Part shown: positions 52,912 through 61,381 of the stretch, piece after piece
How positions within the stretch are numbered: the first letter of the stretch is position 1
Layout of the letters: each line of letters starts with the position of its first letter
Origin: Roseibium album
GTDB taxonomy: Bacteria; Pseudomonadota; Alphaproteobacteria; Rhizobiales; Stappiaceae
DNA: 64,000 bases
Direction of reading: 5' to 3'
Assembly (NCBI RefSeq): GCF_001404515.1
Contig: NZ_CXWE01000007.1
Coordinates: 310,001-374,000 of the forward strand
Program-made: the position numbers and the translations under genes
The notes under the pieces: generated by a model
The model's database searches: none
The model's input: the letters and a program-made list of their open reading frames with translations, nothing else
What the model was told of the DNA's origin: nothing

Positions 52912-53658
52912 CTAACCACGTTGATCTGACTGCAATTTACGCTCCAGCCAGCGGACACCGGCCGAAACGATCAAAATCAGGACAAGGTACTCAAGAACAA
53001 GCACCGTATAAATTTCCAGGGGCCGGTATTCAACGACGACGAGTTCGTTCGCTTTTCGGGTAAGTTCCTGCATCCCGATCACAGAGACGAGGGAAGACAT
53101 TTTCAGCATGTAAACCAGCTGGTTCCCAAGTGCCGGAAGTATCCGGCGCACGGCCTGCGGAAGAATGACGTACATCATCATGTCTGTGTAGCTGAGCGAA
53201 ATGGAGTGTGCGGCCTCGTACTGGCCCTTGTCGATTGACTGAATGCCTGCGCGAAAGATTTCGGCTTCAAACGCGCTGTCGGAAAGGGCAAGCGCGATCA
53301 CGCCGGCCCAGAAAACCGTGATGGACAGCCCTGTCATCTGAGGCAGTCCGTAATAAACCCAGAGGATCAAGACCAGAATGGGTACGGCTCTGACCAGTTC
53401 CACGTAGACCCTGTTGAACCGCCTGAGTGCCCGATTGGCCGACAATGCCGGCAACGCCACAGCAAGGCCTATGACGATGGAAATCACGATCGCCGTGAAG
53501 GACAGAAGGAGCGTGTAGTAAAGCCCGCTCAGTAGAAATTTGAGATTGTTCCATCCTGCAGGCACCGTCGGATCAACAACATACCAGCCCCAATTCCCGG
53601 AGCAGCCCGTGAGCAGCAGGGTCAGGCAGCAAAGACCTGCAAGTCGGCAGAATGTCAT
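52912..53658 (-). CDS. Polar amino acid ABC transporter permease with N-terminal lipobox
   Basis: This 248-residue HisM/GlnP-type permease has the core GLYYTLLLSFTAIVISIVIG, AVPILVLILWVYYGLP, and the EAA loop YEAAHSISLSY...MMMYVILPQAVRRILPALGN. Unusually it begins LAGLCCLTLLLTGC19S, a perfect lipoprotein signal, followed by WGWYVVDPTVPAGWNN before the first permease helix. If processed, the permease would be lipidated at Cys19. ATG 53658 has AGAGGG upstream. The gene is 17 bases after the ATPase gene; only one permease gene is present, so it would form a homodimer. Confidence 0.9.
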   Translation of the reverse strand: MTFCRLAGLCCLTLLLTGCSGNWGWYVVDPTVPAGWNNLKFLLSGLYYTLLLSFTAIVISIVIGLAVALPALSANRALRRFNRVYVELVRAVPILVLILWVYYGLPQMTGLSITVFWAGVIALALSDSAFEAEIFRAGIQSIDKGQYEAAHSISLSYTDMMMYVILPQAVRRILPALGNQLVYMLKMSSLVSVIGMQELTRKANELVVVEYRPLEIYTVLVLEYLVLILIVSAGVRWLERKLQSDQRG

Positions 53659-53675
53659 CTGGCCCTCTTTCTGTC

Positions 53676-54404
53676 TCAATGCGCGAGAATTTTTGAAAGA
53701 AAGTCCCGGCACCGTTCTGTGCCGGGATTGCTGAAGAACTGTTCCGGCGGTGCCTTTTCGACGATCTCGCCATGATCCATGAACACCATTGTGTCGGCGA
53801 CGCGTTTCGCAAAGCCCATTTCGTGGGTTACGCAAATCATCGTCATTCCGCTTCCCGCGAGCTCGGACATGACATCAAGAACCTCGTTGATCATTTCCGG
53901 ATCGAGTGCGGATGTCGGCTCATCGAACAACATGATTTGCGGTTCCATACAAAGCGATCGGGCAATGGCAACCCGCTGCTGTTGGCCACCGGAGAGCTGC
54001 CGGGGAAACTTGTCTGCCTGTTCGGGAATGCGAACTCGCTCCAGATAAGCCATGGCGAGTTTGTCGGCGTCCGGTTGCGACAGTTTTCGGGTTCTGACCG
54101 GTCCCAGTGTCAAATTCTGCTTGACGGTGAGGTGCGGAAACAAATTGAATTGTTGAAAGACCATTCCGACCGAGGAACGTACTGCACGCAAACTCGAGCT
54201 TGTATGTGTCAGTCTGTTGTCCGCGACTTCAATCAGGCCCTCATCGTGCCGTTCAAGCCCGTTTATGCATCGTATCAACGTTGACTTGCCGGAGCCGGAT
54301 GGTCCGCACACCACCACCTTTTCGCCCGTAAGCACTTCAAGGGAAACGTTTTTCAGGGCGTGAAAGTCACCGAATGTCTTCGAAATATTTTCAACTTTGA
54401 TCAT
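53676..54404 (-). CDS. Polar amino acid ABC transporter ATPase (GlnQ/HisP-like)
   Basis: This 242-residue ATPase has Walker A GPSGSGKST, Q-loop FQQFNLFPHLTV, signature LSGGQQQRVAIARSL, Walker B IMLFDEPTSALD and the switch His in VTHEMGFAKRVAD. Strongly GlnQ-like over its whole length. ATG 54404 (AAGG upstream) is preferred to an in-frame start 16 codons earlier. First gene of the six-gene minus-strand operon, divergent from the binding-protein gene at 54550. Confidence 0.94.
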   Translation of the reverse strand: MIKVENISKTFGDFHALKNVSLEVLTGEKVVVCGPSGSGKSTLIRCINGLERHDEGLIEVADNRLTHTSSSLRAVRSSVGMVFQQFNLFPHLTVKQNLTLGPVRTRKLSQPDADKLAMAYLERVRIPEQADKFPRQLSGGQQQRVAIARSLCMEPQIMLFDEPTSALDPEMINEVLDVMSELAGSGMTMICVTHEMGFAKRVADTMVFMDHGEIVEKAPPEQFFSNPGTERCRDFLSKILAH

Positions 54405-54549
54405 GGCCTTCGCGGACAAATTCAACATTGCACAAAAGGAAGTCTTGACCATTAGTTAGTCATGTATTTGAGTGTAGTGCAATAAATTTATCAACTGGCA
54501 AAACTGCAGTGCACAACGGACCATTACCTCATCCTGAGAGGAGAACGGC

Positions 54550-55326
54550 ATGAAACTGATCAAGACAACAGCCACGCTTTGCTTTCTGGCACTTGCCACC
54601 CTTCCGGCAACGGCTCAATCAGCGCTCAACGACATTCTGAACAACGGTGTTCTCAAGGTCGGCACCACCGGCGACTGGAACCCCATGACGATGAAGGACG
54701 TCGCGAACAACACCTATACCGGTTATGACATCGACGTCATGACCGAACTGGCAAAGGATCTCAATGTCGAGGTCGAGTTCGTTCCGGCGGACTGGAAAAC
54801 GCTGGTCAGCGGTGTCACCGCAGGCAAATATCACCTCACCGGATCGGCGTCTGTTTCTCCCGCACGGGCGAAGGCGGCCGGATATTCCACGTCCTATTTC
54901 TCGCTGGCAACCGTCCCGCTCATTCTTGAAACGAGTGCGGAAAAGTTCAAGGACTGGGACGATCTCAACAAGAGCGATGTAACCGTCGCGGCAACGCTCG
55001 GCACCACCCAGGAAAAACAGGTCAAGGACTTCTTCCCCGATGCGCAGCATCAGATCGTCGAAGCGCCGGCGCGTGATTTCCAGGAAGTGCTGGCGGGACG
55101 CGCCGACGCGCATATCACGTCCAACGTCGAAGCACTCAAGCTCGTTGAAAAATACCCGCAAATGATGATCGTGCCGGTGAGCGCACCCAAAGCGCCGACC
55201 CCAATTGCAATGCTGCTGCCACAGGGCGACCAGGTATGGATCAACTATGTAAACACCTGGATTGCCCTCAAGGAAGAGCGCGGGTTCTTTGATGCCCTGG
55301 GCAAGAAGTGGCGCCTCAAGGAATAG
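54550..55326 (+). CDS. Polar amino acid-type periplasmic binding protein
   Basis: This 258-residue SBP family 3 protein has a Sec signal peptide MKLIKTTATLCFLALATLPATAQS with likely cleavage after TAQ or AQS. The mature part shows LKVGTTGDWNPMTM, YTGYDIDVMTELAKDL, VEFVPADWKTLVSGVTAGKY and the hinge-region ATLGTTQEKQ. The TTGDWxP and DWKTL segments are also reminiscent of cyclohexadienyl dehydratase PheC, which shares the fold. ATG 54550 has GAGAGGAGA upstream. It faces the transporter operon and is followed by the GST and creatininase genes; it delivers substrate to the 52912/53676 importer. Confidence 0.9.
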   Translation: MKLIKTTATLCFLALATLPATAQSALNDILNNGVLKVGTTGDWNPMTMKDVANNTYTGYDIDVMTELAKDLNVEVEFVPADWKTLVSGVTAGKYHLTGSASVSPARAKAAGYSTSYFSLATVPLILETSAEKFKDWDDLNKSDVTVAATLGTTQEKQVKDFFPDAQHQIVEAPARDFQEVLAGRADAHITSNVEALKLVEKYPQMMIVPVSAPKAPTPIAMLLPQGDQVWINYVNTWIALKEERGFFDALGKKWRLKE

Positions 55327-55385
55327 GTCTTGAACGCCGATAACGCGGAGAGGGGCATTCGAACCGGAATGCCTCGCCACCTTAC

Positions 55386-56012
55386 ATGTTAAAGCTGTTC
55401 GCTATCCCCGTGAGCCTTTACTGCGCCAAGCTTCGCATCGCGCTCCGTCACAAGGAACTGGTTTGGGAAGAAGTACCTCCGCCAGGCGGCTACGGGTCTC
55501 AAACCTACAAAGATCTCGTTCCCGGCGGCAGTTTGCCCGCCCTGCAGCATGACGGACATTTGCTTAGCGACTCCGAAGCAATTGCCGAATACATCAATGA
55601 AGTGTGGCCCGCGCCCGAGATGTTGCCGGGCGACAGCCTTGAGCGCGCCCGAATTCGCGAACGGTCAAGATTTCACGACACCCGGCTTGAACCGGCCTTG
55701 CGTGCGCTCTTTCCGATGATCGGGCTCGGTCCCAGCACGCAAGCTGTTTCTGAAAAGTGGGATGCCCTGGCCGAAAGACTGGCGCAAATGGAAACACTGC
55801 TCCCGGAAACCACACCCCGGCTGACGCTTGCTGATTGCGGTATGCCGGTCACCTGCCGGTGGATCAACGAACTGACGGAGCATTTCCGGACGGCTCCCGT
55901 CCTGAGTTCCCGCATGCAGCGCTACCTCCAGGGCCTGAATGCGCACAAGGCTGTTTCCGATGAGCTTGCGCAATATGGGCCACGCCTCAAGGCATGGATG
56001 GCAACCAGATGA
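55386..56012 (+). CDS. Glutathione S-transferase family protein
   Basis: This 208-residue cytosolic GST has a thioredoxin-like N domain (FAIPVSLYCAKLRIALRHKEL, with Ser10/Tyr12/Cys13 region as the active site and the LVPGGSLPALQHDGHLLSDSEAIAEYI glutathione-binding stretch, cis-Pro then S-E) and a helical C domain with LTLADCGMPV. Zeta- or maleylacetoacetate isomerase-like in general form. It ends by overlapping the creatininase-family gene start (ATGA). Its presence in the cluster suggests an isomerisation, ring-opening or ether-cleavage step. Confidence 0.9.
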   Translation: MLKLFAIPVSLYCAKLRIALRHKELVWEEVPPPGGYGSQTYKDLVPGGSLPALQHDGHLLSDSEAIAEYINEVWPAPEMLPGDSLERARIRERSRFHDTRLEPALRALFPMIGLGPSTQAVSEKWDALAERLAQMETLLPETTPRLTLADCGMPVTCRWINELTEHFRTAPVLSSRMQRYLQGLNAHKAVSDELAQYGPRLKAWMATR

Positions 56013-56749
56013 GGCTTGATCTTTGCAGCTGGCTTGAGGTGGAAACGTATCTCGAACGCAGCCGGACCATCATCCTGCCTGTCGGCTCGACCGAACAGCA
56101 CGGCCCCATGGGCCTGATCGGTACGGACGCACTGTGTGCCCAGACCATCGCCCGACATGCCGGAGAGCGAACCTCAACACTTGTCGCGCCCACGCTCGCC
56201 TTGACGCCTGCGCCTTTCAACACGGCGTTTCCGGGAACAATTTCAGTGTCGGTTGCGACATTCAAGGCAATGGTGTCAGAGATCGTTTCGTGCCTGCACG
56301 GTCAAGGGTTTCAAAGGTTCTATTTCCTGAACGGCCATGGCGCGAATCTGGAACCGGTTGGCCAGGTAGCCGGTGAGACCGAAGTCGTTGAAAGCCTGGA
56401 TATCCGAATCCGCTCCTGGTGGGATTTCGAGGCCGTGGGCAAGCTCCGAAAGGACCTCTACGGCGATTGGGAGGGCATGCATGCAACGCCATCGGAAGTT
56501 GCGATCACCCAGGCTACCCATCGCGTTTTGCCTCCGGGTGCCGCATCGGCACCGCCCCAGAAATTGTCGGCGGAATATATCAGGAACCATGCGGGTGACC
56601 GGCACGGCCCGCCTGACGAACACCGCCGCGCTTTCCCGGACGGGCGCGTGGGATCTCATTCGGCGCTTGCAACAGCGGAACACGGCAAGGCTCTGCTCGA
56701 GGCAGCGGTGACAGGTTTTGCCGAAGATCTGGAAAACTGGTCGCGCTGA
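56009..56749 (+). CDS. Creatininase-family amidohydrolase
   Basis: This 246-residue protein has the family's metal motifs: LPVGSTEQHGPMGLIGTDAL (Glu, His, Asp), NGHGAN with the His ligand, and HATPSEVAITQ with the terminal Glu. The family includes creatininase, mycofactocin MftE peptidase and formylamino-pyrimidine deformylases, so the reaction is hydrolysis of an amide or cyclic amide. ATG 56009 overlaps the GST stop by 4 bases. Third and last gene of the binding-protein-GST-creatininase unit. It completes a set of transport, oxidation and hydrolysis genes for an unidentified nitrogen compound. Confidence 0.88.
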   Translation: MRLDLCSWLEVETYLERSRTIILPVGSTEQHGPMGLIGTDALCAQTIARHAGERTSTLVAPTLALTPAPFNTAFPGTISVSVATFKAMVSEIVSCLHGQGFQRFYFLNGHGANLEPVGQVAGETEVVESLDIRIRSWWDFEAVGKLRKDLYGDWEGMHATPSEVAITQATHRVLPPGAASAPPQKLSAEYIRNHAGDRHGPPDEHRRAFPDGRVGSHSALATAEHGKALLEAAVTGFAEDLENWSR

Positions 56750-56769
56750 TTTAACAACGAAATCCTGCG

Positions 56770-57024
56770 GTTGCCGATCCAAGTTGTTCCGGTGACCAGG
56801 CAGAGCGGCGTCACCAGTTCCCGGGACAACAGCCATGCCTCCGGGGCAACTGTGCTGCCCATCGAATGTCCGACGAGACAGACGCCCAGCAGGTTCAAAA
56901 CTCTGGAAAACGTGGTGACCCTGGTTCCACAGGTATGGATGCCGGGTTTGCTCTTTCCCTTCGCCCGGTCATGCCCGGAGAGGTCGATCGCATGGACGGC
57001 CAAATTTGGAAAGATTGAAACGGC
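56770..57024 (-). pseudogene. Remnant of an alpha/beta hydrolase gene
   Basis: The minus-strand frame reads VHAIDLSGHDRAKGKSKPG, then TTFSRVLNLLGVCLVGHSMGSTVA and LVTPLCLVTGTT. This is the strand-loop, nucleophile elbow (GHSMG) and following strand of a typical alpha/beta hydrolase. The N-terminal HGxxG part and the Asp/His end of the fold are missing, and the frame runs on without homology into the antisense of the creatininase gene. It is therefore a fragment, about 85 residues of a normal 260-280. No functional start is apparent. Confidence 0.6.
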
Positions 57025-57153
57025 CGGGTCGCAGTGTGTGTCCTCAATTGAGGATTGATCTTCTTTGACGGCAGCTTCATCTGCTCCTCGCCGTCCAATC
57101 GGAAGCTGGCCGGGATTGCCTGCGCTGCCTGGCATGCACCGGCGAACATTGGT

Positions 57154-57969
57154 TCAAACCAGTTTATGCATGGCTTCGATCTCGGTTGTGCCGACCCGGT
57201 CCAGAATGCTGCCGCGCAGCTTGCGCATGGCTCCCAGCCACTTGTCGTAGTCGCCGGACTTGAACTGGATATACTTCGCCACGTCAGGATGAGGCAGAAT
57301 GAGGAAAGTTTCTTTTTCAACACCCTGAACGACTGTCTCCGCCAAGGCTTGCGGAGAAATCACGCCCGGCAGATCGCTACCGGCATTTTCGTCCCCATAT
57401 CCCAGCATCGGCGTTGCCACATATTGGGGGCAGATGACAGATACCTTGATACCGTCTGCGCCATGCGTGATGGCAAGAGATTCCGCAAAACCGACCGCTG
57501 CGTGCTTCGTTGCCGAATAGGCCGCGTTTCCGATCTGGCTCAGCAATCCGGCGGCGGAAGCCATCTGAAGAAGATAGCCTTCACCTCGTTCGATCATGCC
57601 GGGCAGCACTGCACGGGCAGCATATACGTGGGCCATCACGTGAATATTCCAGCTCCTGTTCCAGACATCGTTGCCGGCGGAGGCTGAGTGAGACGGTTCG
57701 TTCAGGCAAATGCCCGCATTTGAACAGAACAGGTCCACCAGTCCGAATTGGCTTTCGACAGCAGCAACGACGGCCTGGACATCGGTCTCCTTGGTGACAT
57801 CGCAGCCAAGTCCAAGGCCGCCAATTTGCGACGCCGTTGCCTCGGCTCCGGACTTGTCCAGGTCCGCCACGGTGACCCTTGCGCCTTCTTCTGCAAACTT
57901 TCTGGCCAGGGCCGCACCGATGCCGCCAGCCCCGCCCGTGATGATGACGTTTTTGTCTTTCAGTTTCAT
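57154..57969 (-). CDS. Short-chain dehydrogenase/reductase
   Basis: This 271-residue classical SDR has TGGAGGIG, Asp in VADLDKS (NAD preference), SNAG for NNAG, Ser in QMASAAGL, and Tyr-Lys in YSATK. ATG 57969 is preceded by AAGGAA; a 22-codon upstream extension in frame has no support. The extended C-terminal part (after 220: FLILPHPDVAKYIQFKSGDYDKWLGAMRKL) resembles SDRs acting on acyl or alcohol substrates, but the substrate is unknown. It lies downstream of a hydrolase remnant on the same strand. Confidence 0.88.
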   Translation of the reverse strand: MKLKDKNVIITGGAGGIGAALARKFAEEGARVTVADLDKSGAEATASQIGGLGLGCDVTKETDVQAVVAAVESQFGLVDLFCSNAGICLNEPSHSASAGNDVWNRSWNIHVMAHVYAARAVLPGMIERGEGYLLQMASAAGLLSQIGNAAYSATKHAAVGFAESLAITHGADGIKVSVICPQYVATPMLGYGDENAGSDLPGVISPQALAETVVQGVEKETFLILPHPDVAKYIQFKSGDYDKWLGAMRKLRGSILDRVGTTEIEAMHKLV

Positions 57970-58493
57970 GGATGTTCCTTGAAATGAACTGGAGAAGAAA
58001 CGGAAGCCGGAGGGCAGGGCCGGCAAGTGTGACAACGAGGCAAATTATCACGGATATCGCGACGACAATTGGAACGGCTCTTCTGATCGCGTCGTTGATC
58101 AGGCCACTTTTCCGGACCGATTGCACCACGCAGAGGTTAAGGCCGAATGTCGACAAGGAACAGAAAGGCATTTGCCGCGCGCTCCCGACGGTCCTGCGCC
58201 GTTATGGGGGGCATGGCCTTGATCCTGACATCTGCAGGTCAGGCGCTGTTCTCCTGGGACGAAAAGCTTGGGGTTTTTCCTTGGCGGACGCTTCCGATAT
58301 TGAAGGTTCAATCGCGGGAAAAAGTCGGGAACAAACCCGAGATGCATATCAGGCAGGCGCTGTTGCAATATCGTGCAATAGCCTGGCTTGGCAGGGTCCT
58401 GATTAAGCGTCGGACCTTGAAAGAACCCGTCGGTGACAGGTCGGTCTGTCAGTTCCGCAGTCGCTTTCTCAAATCAGCAGAGTATGTGAAACA
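57970..58493. other. Region without a supported gene, 524 bases
   Basis: This lies between the SDR start and the tRNA-Ser. A minus-strand frame upstream of the SDR encodes a hydrophobic stretch (IVVAISVIICLVVTLAGP, near 57998-58080) that could be a small membrane peptide, but it has no good start or Shine-Dalgarno and runs into the SDR start. A plus-strand frame from 58147 reads through the tRNA and is rejected. Confidence 0.4.
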
Positions 58494-58583
58494 TGGCGGA
58501 GAGAGGGGGATTCGAACCCCCGGAACGCTTGCGCGCTCAACGGTTTTCGAGACCGCCCCGTTCAACCACTCCGGCACCTCTCC
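58494..58583 (-). tRNA. tRNA-Ser(CGA)
   Basis: This is a class II tRNA of 90 bases including an encoded CCA (TGG at 58494-58496 on the plus strand). Acceptor strands GGAGAGG and TCTCTCC pair with one G-T. The anticodon loop CTCGAAA gives anticodon CGA (codon UCG). The long variable arm (GAGCGCGCAAGCGTTC region) and T-arm GGGGGTTCGAATCCCCC are clear. It lies just upstream of the ribosomal protein genes on the opposite strand. Confidence 0.97.
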
Positions 58584-58832
58584 GCGGCACTTTCGACAAA
58601 ACGGGTCTCAAGTGGCGCGGAACATAGACAAGCTCTTTCGCGCCTGCAAGACCCGATTTGCATTCTTCACCGCCTACGTTGACTTTTTGCGCGCATATTC
58701 ATAACGGCTGAAATTCAAGGCGGATTTCCAACCGTCCGGAGAGTGACCGGTGATGGGGACCCCTGTGGGAATTGAGGCTGTCCCGGAGTGGTCAATCGGG
58801 CGCGCGCGTCCTTCAGTCTGCAATAATTCCGT

Positions 58833-58860
58833 TTGACAACAAGAGCTGGGCGGCTATATT
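58833..58860 (+). promoter_or_regulatory. Strong sigma70 promoter for rplU-rpmA
   Basis: TTGACA (58833-58838), a 16-base spacer, then TATATT (58855-58860). It is the best consensus promoter in the window and lies 213 bases upstream of rplU, leaving a long leader. The remaining 58584-58832 stretch shows no gene. Confidence 0.75.
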
Positions 58861-58867
58861 GCGCGGG

Positions 58868-58900
58868 CTCGAAAAGGTTCATCTTTTTCGAGTTTTCTTT
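58868..58900 (+). promoter_or_regulatory. Terminator-like hairpin in the rplU leader
   Basis: CTCGAAAA (58868-58875) pairs with TTTTCGAG (58885-58892), with one more G-T pair and a 7-base loop, and is followed by TTTTCTTT (58893-58900). It lies about 8 bases after the -10 box, so it falls at the very start of the transcript. An attenuator or 5'-stabilising hairpin controlling L21/L27 synthesis is possible. Confidence 0.5.
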
Positions 58901-59073
58901 GTCGATCTAGGCCTCGCGGGCTTTTAGCTTCACGCAACCCGACACAAAGATCTGCCTGCCGGATGACAATCCGGAGGGGCAGGCGCCTCAGTTTGACCTG
59001 AATGCAGCCGGTGCTGCTTGAGCCGAATGGCCTGCACCGGCGTGTCAAAAACGAAAAGAAGGACGTGCGCGAC

Positions 59074-59745
59074 ATGTTCGCTGTAATCAAAACTGGTGGC
59101 AAACAGTACACTGTTGCCGCAGACGACCTCCTGAAGGTCGAGAAACTTGACGCCGAAGCCGGCAGCACCGTCACTTTTGAAGACGTGCTCATGGTAGGCA
59201 ACGGCACGGACACCACCGTTGGGGCTCCGACCGTGGAAGGTGCCAGCGTTGTTGCGGAAGTGGTCGATCAGGGCCGTGGCCGCAAGATCATTATTTTCAA
59301 GAAGCGCCGGCGCCAGAATTCCCGCCGTCGCAATGGTCACCGTCAGTCCTACACCCTCGTCAAGGTGACGGACATTCTGACGGGTGGTGCAAAGCCGGCC
59401 AAGAAGGCAGCGCCGAAAAAGGCTGCGCCGAAGGCCGACGAGCCGAAAGCCGAGGCAGCTCCGAAAGCTGAAGAAGCCAAGGCAGACGTGAAGGAAGCCA
59501 AAAAGGAAGAAGCAGCCGTTGAGCCGCTCTTCACCGCACCGGAAGGCAAGGACGATCTGAAGAAGATCTCCGGCGTCGGCCCGGTTCTTGAGAAGAAGCT
59601 GAACGCTCTGGGTATCACCACCTATGAGCAGATCGTCAACTTCTCAGCGGAAGACATCGCCCGCGTTGATGAGGTCCTGAATTTCAAGGGACGTATCGAA
59701 CGCGACAACTGGGTTGAGCAGGCCAAGGAACTGGCAGGCAACTGA
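59074..59745 (+). CDS. rplU: Large-subunit ribosomal protein L21 with C-terminal helix-hairpin-helix extension
   Basis: Residues 1-103 are canonical L21 ([43 protein letters not shown]). They are followed by an Ala/Lys/Glu-rich linker (about 108-160) and a compact C-terminal domain (about 165-223) with [18 protein letters not shown] and LGITTYEQI, a helix-hairpin-helix of the kind seen in H3TH domains. Total 223 residues against about 103 for E. coli L21. Such extensions are known in alphaproteobacterial L21; their role is not established as far as I know. ATG 59074 precedes MFAV, the family start. Upstream promoter at 58833, rpmA 53 bases downstream. Confidence 0.95.
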   Translation: MFAVIKTGGKQYTVAADDLLKVEKLDAEAGSTVTFEDVLMVGNGTDTTVGAPTVEGASVVAEVVDQGRGRKIIIFKKRRRQNSRRRNGHRQSYTLVKVTDILTGGAKPAKKAAPKKAAPKADEPKAEAAPKAEEAKADVKEAKKEEAAVEPLFTAPEGKDDLKKISGVGPVLEKKLNALGITTYEQIVNFSAEDIARVDEVLNFKGRIERDNWVEQAKELAGN

Positions 59746-59798
59746 GCCGCCGTTTCTCACCTGTTGATTAAGTATTCGAAGAACGAGGAGTTCTAACG

Positions 59799-60068
59799 AT
59801 GGCACACAAGAAGGCAGGCGGTTCATCCCGCAACGGCCGCGACTCAGCTGGCCGCCGTCTCGGCATCAAGAAATATGGCGGGGAAGCCGTGATTCCCGGC
59901 AACATCATCGCTCGTCAGCGTGGCACCCAGTGGCACCCGGGCACCGGCGTGGGCATGGGTAAGGATCACACCATTTTCGCGACCGTGGAAGGCAAGGTTC
60001 AGTTTAAGGCGGCAGCCAACAAACGAACCCTCATTAATGTGGTCCCAGTGGCGGAAGCTGCGGAGTAA
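59799..60068 (+). CDS. rpmA: Large-subunit ribosomal protein L27
   Basis: This 89-residue L27 starts [16 protein letters not shown] and has the [10 protein letters not shown] and [10 protein letters not shown] motifs. The flexible N terminus reaches the peptidyl-transferase centre. There is no N-terminal extension of the firmicute type that requires processing. ATG follows CGAGGAG. It is cotranscribed with rplU and followed by a hairpin terminator at 60156. Confidence 0.97.
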   Translation: MAHKKAGGSSRNGRDSAGRRLGIKKYGGEAVIPGNIIARQRGTQWHPGTGVGMGKDHTIFATVEGKVQFKAAANKRTLINVVPVAEAAE

Positions 60069-60155
60069 AGCCGACGTGAATTTTCGAAACGCCGGCGTCC
60101 CACAAGACCCCGGCAGTTCGAGACAGGTCAGCAACCAGAGACCAGTCGAAGATCC

Positions 60156-60190
60156 AAGGGGGAGATGGGGCGCCATCTCTCCCTTGATTT
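60156..60190 (+). terminator. Terminator or attenuator after rpmA
   Basis: A 13-bp stem (60156-60168 with 60173-60185, one G-T pair) has a GGCG loop and is followed by GATTTGTTTT. The downstream GNAT gene's Shine-Dalgarno begins about 15 bases after the stem, so this may separate rplU-rpmA from the GNAT-obgE genes or let only part of transcription through. Confidence 0.7.
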
Positions 60191-60209
60191 GTTTTGCCTG
60201 GAGGAAAAG

Positions 60210-60815
60210 ATGGTTGTTGAAAGCGATGGATTGTTAGACGAAAGCAGTTTGGCAGCGGCCCCGTTGCCGCAGGAAGCGGTTCATGTACGGCTCGACAAGC
60301 CGCGCAAGGACGATGTGGCCGACCTGGTGTTTCTGGCCAACAACAAGACCGTGGCGGCGAACCTTGCCGCGATGCCTCATCCGTTCACACTCGACAATGG
60401 CCGCACCCTGATCGCACGGGCCGGGCAGGTGCGGAAAAATTCCGCCCTCTTCGCCATTCGCCTGAAGAGCACCGGCCGCTTGATCGGCGTTGCGAAATAC
60501 GCAGCGGTGGAAGAGGACGGCGTCGTCCATGTCGGCTACTGGCTGGGCGAGCCCTTCTGGGGTCGAGGTTACGCAACGGAGGCGGTGCATTCCCTGGTGG
60601 ATCACGCTTTTGCGTATAACGACATCGAAGAGCTTCAGGGGTCGTGCAGGGTAACCAATCCGGCTTCGCGCCGCGTCCTGGTCAAATCCGGGTTCCAGTA
60701 TCGGGATCAGGCGATGATCCGTTCCGTCGGTGCGGGCGGCTCCGTACCGATCGAGCGGTACACACTGGAAAGAGCTGTTTGGAAATCCTTGAAAGGCTGG
60801 GGGCAGGGACGATGA
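60210..60815 (+). CDS. GNAT-family N-acetyltransferase (RimJ/RimL-like), first of three
   Basis: This 201-residue acetyltransferase of the ribosomal-protein/antibiotic-type GNAT group has VHVRLDKPRKDDVADL at the N end. The core HVGYWLGEPFWGRGYATEAVHSLVDHAF contains the acetyl-CoA pyrophosphate-binding Q/R-x-x-G-x-G/A-type motif, here WGRGYA, and NPASRRVLVKSGF is the late motif. ATG 60210 follows GGAGGAAAA. Its stop overlaps the next GNAT start (ATGA). Substrate unknown; a place between ribosomal protein genes and obgE is compatible with ribosomal protein or tRNA-related acetylation. Confidence 0.9.
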   Translation: MVVESDGLLDESSLAAAPLPQEAVHVRLDKPRKDDVADLVFLANNKTVAANLAAMPHPFTLDNGRTLIARAGQVRKNSALFAIRLKSTGRLIGVAKYAAVEEDGVVHVGYWLGEPFWGRGYATEAVHSLVDHAFAYNDIEELQGSCRVTNPASRRVLVKSGFQYRDQAMIRSVGAGGSVPIERYTLERAVWKSLKGWGQGR

Positions 60816-61381
60816 CCATATTGCCGGAATTGAGAACACGGCGCCTGATATTGCGGCCAATCGCCATGTCGGATGCAGAAGCAATCATGGAACTTGGTGG
60901 CAAGGACTTCGAGGTCGCCCGGTGGATGACGTCCTTTGCCTGGCCTTACGAAGATGGTTCTGCCGAAGCCTTTTTGTCGACAGTCGTCGGCAAGGACCCG
61001 CTGAAGACCGAGGCGGTATATGCAATCACGCTTGGCGGCGTGTTCATTGGTATCGCGGCCGTCGAGGCGCCGGGCGATCTTGAGGACCTGTCCGATCATC
61101 CCACCATCGGGTACTGGATCGGTCGGGCGTTCCAGGGGCACGGCTATGCCAGCGAAGCGGTGGAGGCAATCATCGACTGGGCCTTTGCCGCCTATGGCAG
61201 CGATGCCATAGCAGCCCGGGCCTTTGAGGACAATTTCCGTTCCAGGGGCCTTCTGCGCAAGCTCGGGTTCAAGCCTTACAGCATCACCGAGCGTTTCTCC
61301 AAGGCGCTTGACCGGAGGGTCTCCAATGTTGTCGTGCGGCTGTCTCGAGCCGATTTCGAGGCGCGGAAGGAAGCCGCATGA
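60812..61381 (+). CDS. GNAT-family N-acetyltransferase, second of three
   Basis: This 189-residue protein has the RimJ/RimL-type start LRTRRLILRPIAMSDAEAI, core IGYWIGRAFQGHGYASEAVEAIIDWAF and late motif FRSRGLLRKLGF. It is translationally coupled on both sides by ATGA overlaps. It is diverged from its neighbours, so the trio is not a recent duplication. Substrate unknown. Confidence 0.9.
   Translation: MTILPELRTRRLILRPIAMSDAEAIMELGGKDFEVARWMTSFAWPYEDGSAEAFLSTVVGKDPLKTEAVYAITLGGVFIGIAAVEAPGDLEDLSDHPTIGYWIGRAFQGHGYASEAVEAIIDWAFAAYGSDAIAARAFEDNFRSRGLLRKLGFKPYSITERFSKALDRRVSNVVVRLSRADFEARKEAA

Noticed and set aside
58147-58704. Plus-strand frame of 185 residues upstream of rplU
   Set aside because: Its GERGIRTPGTL...FNHSGTSP part is the antisense translation of the tRNA-Ser gene, a common false protein; no other motif supports it.
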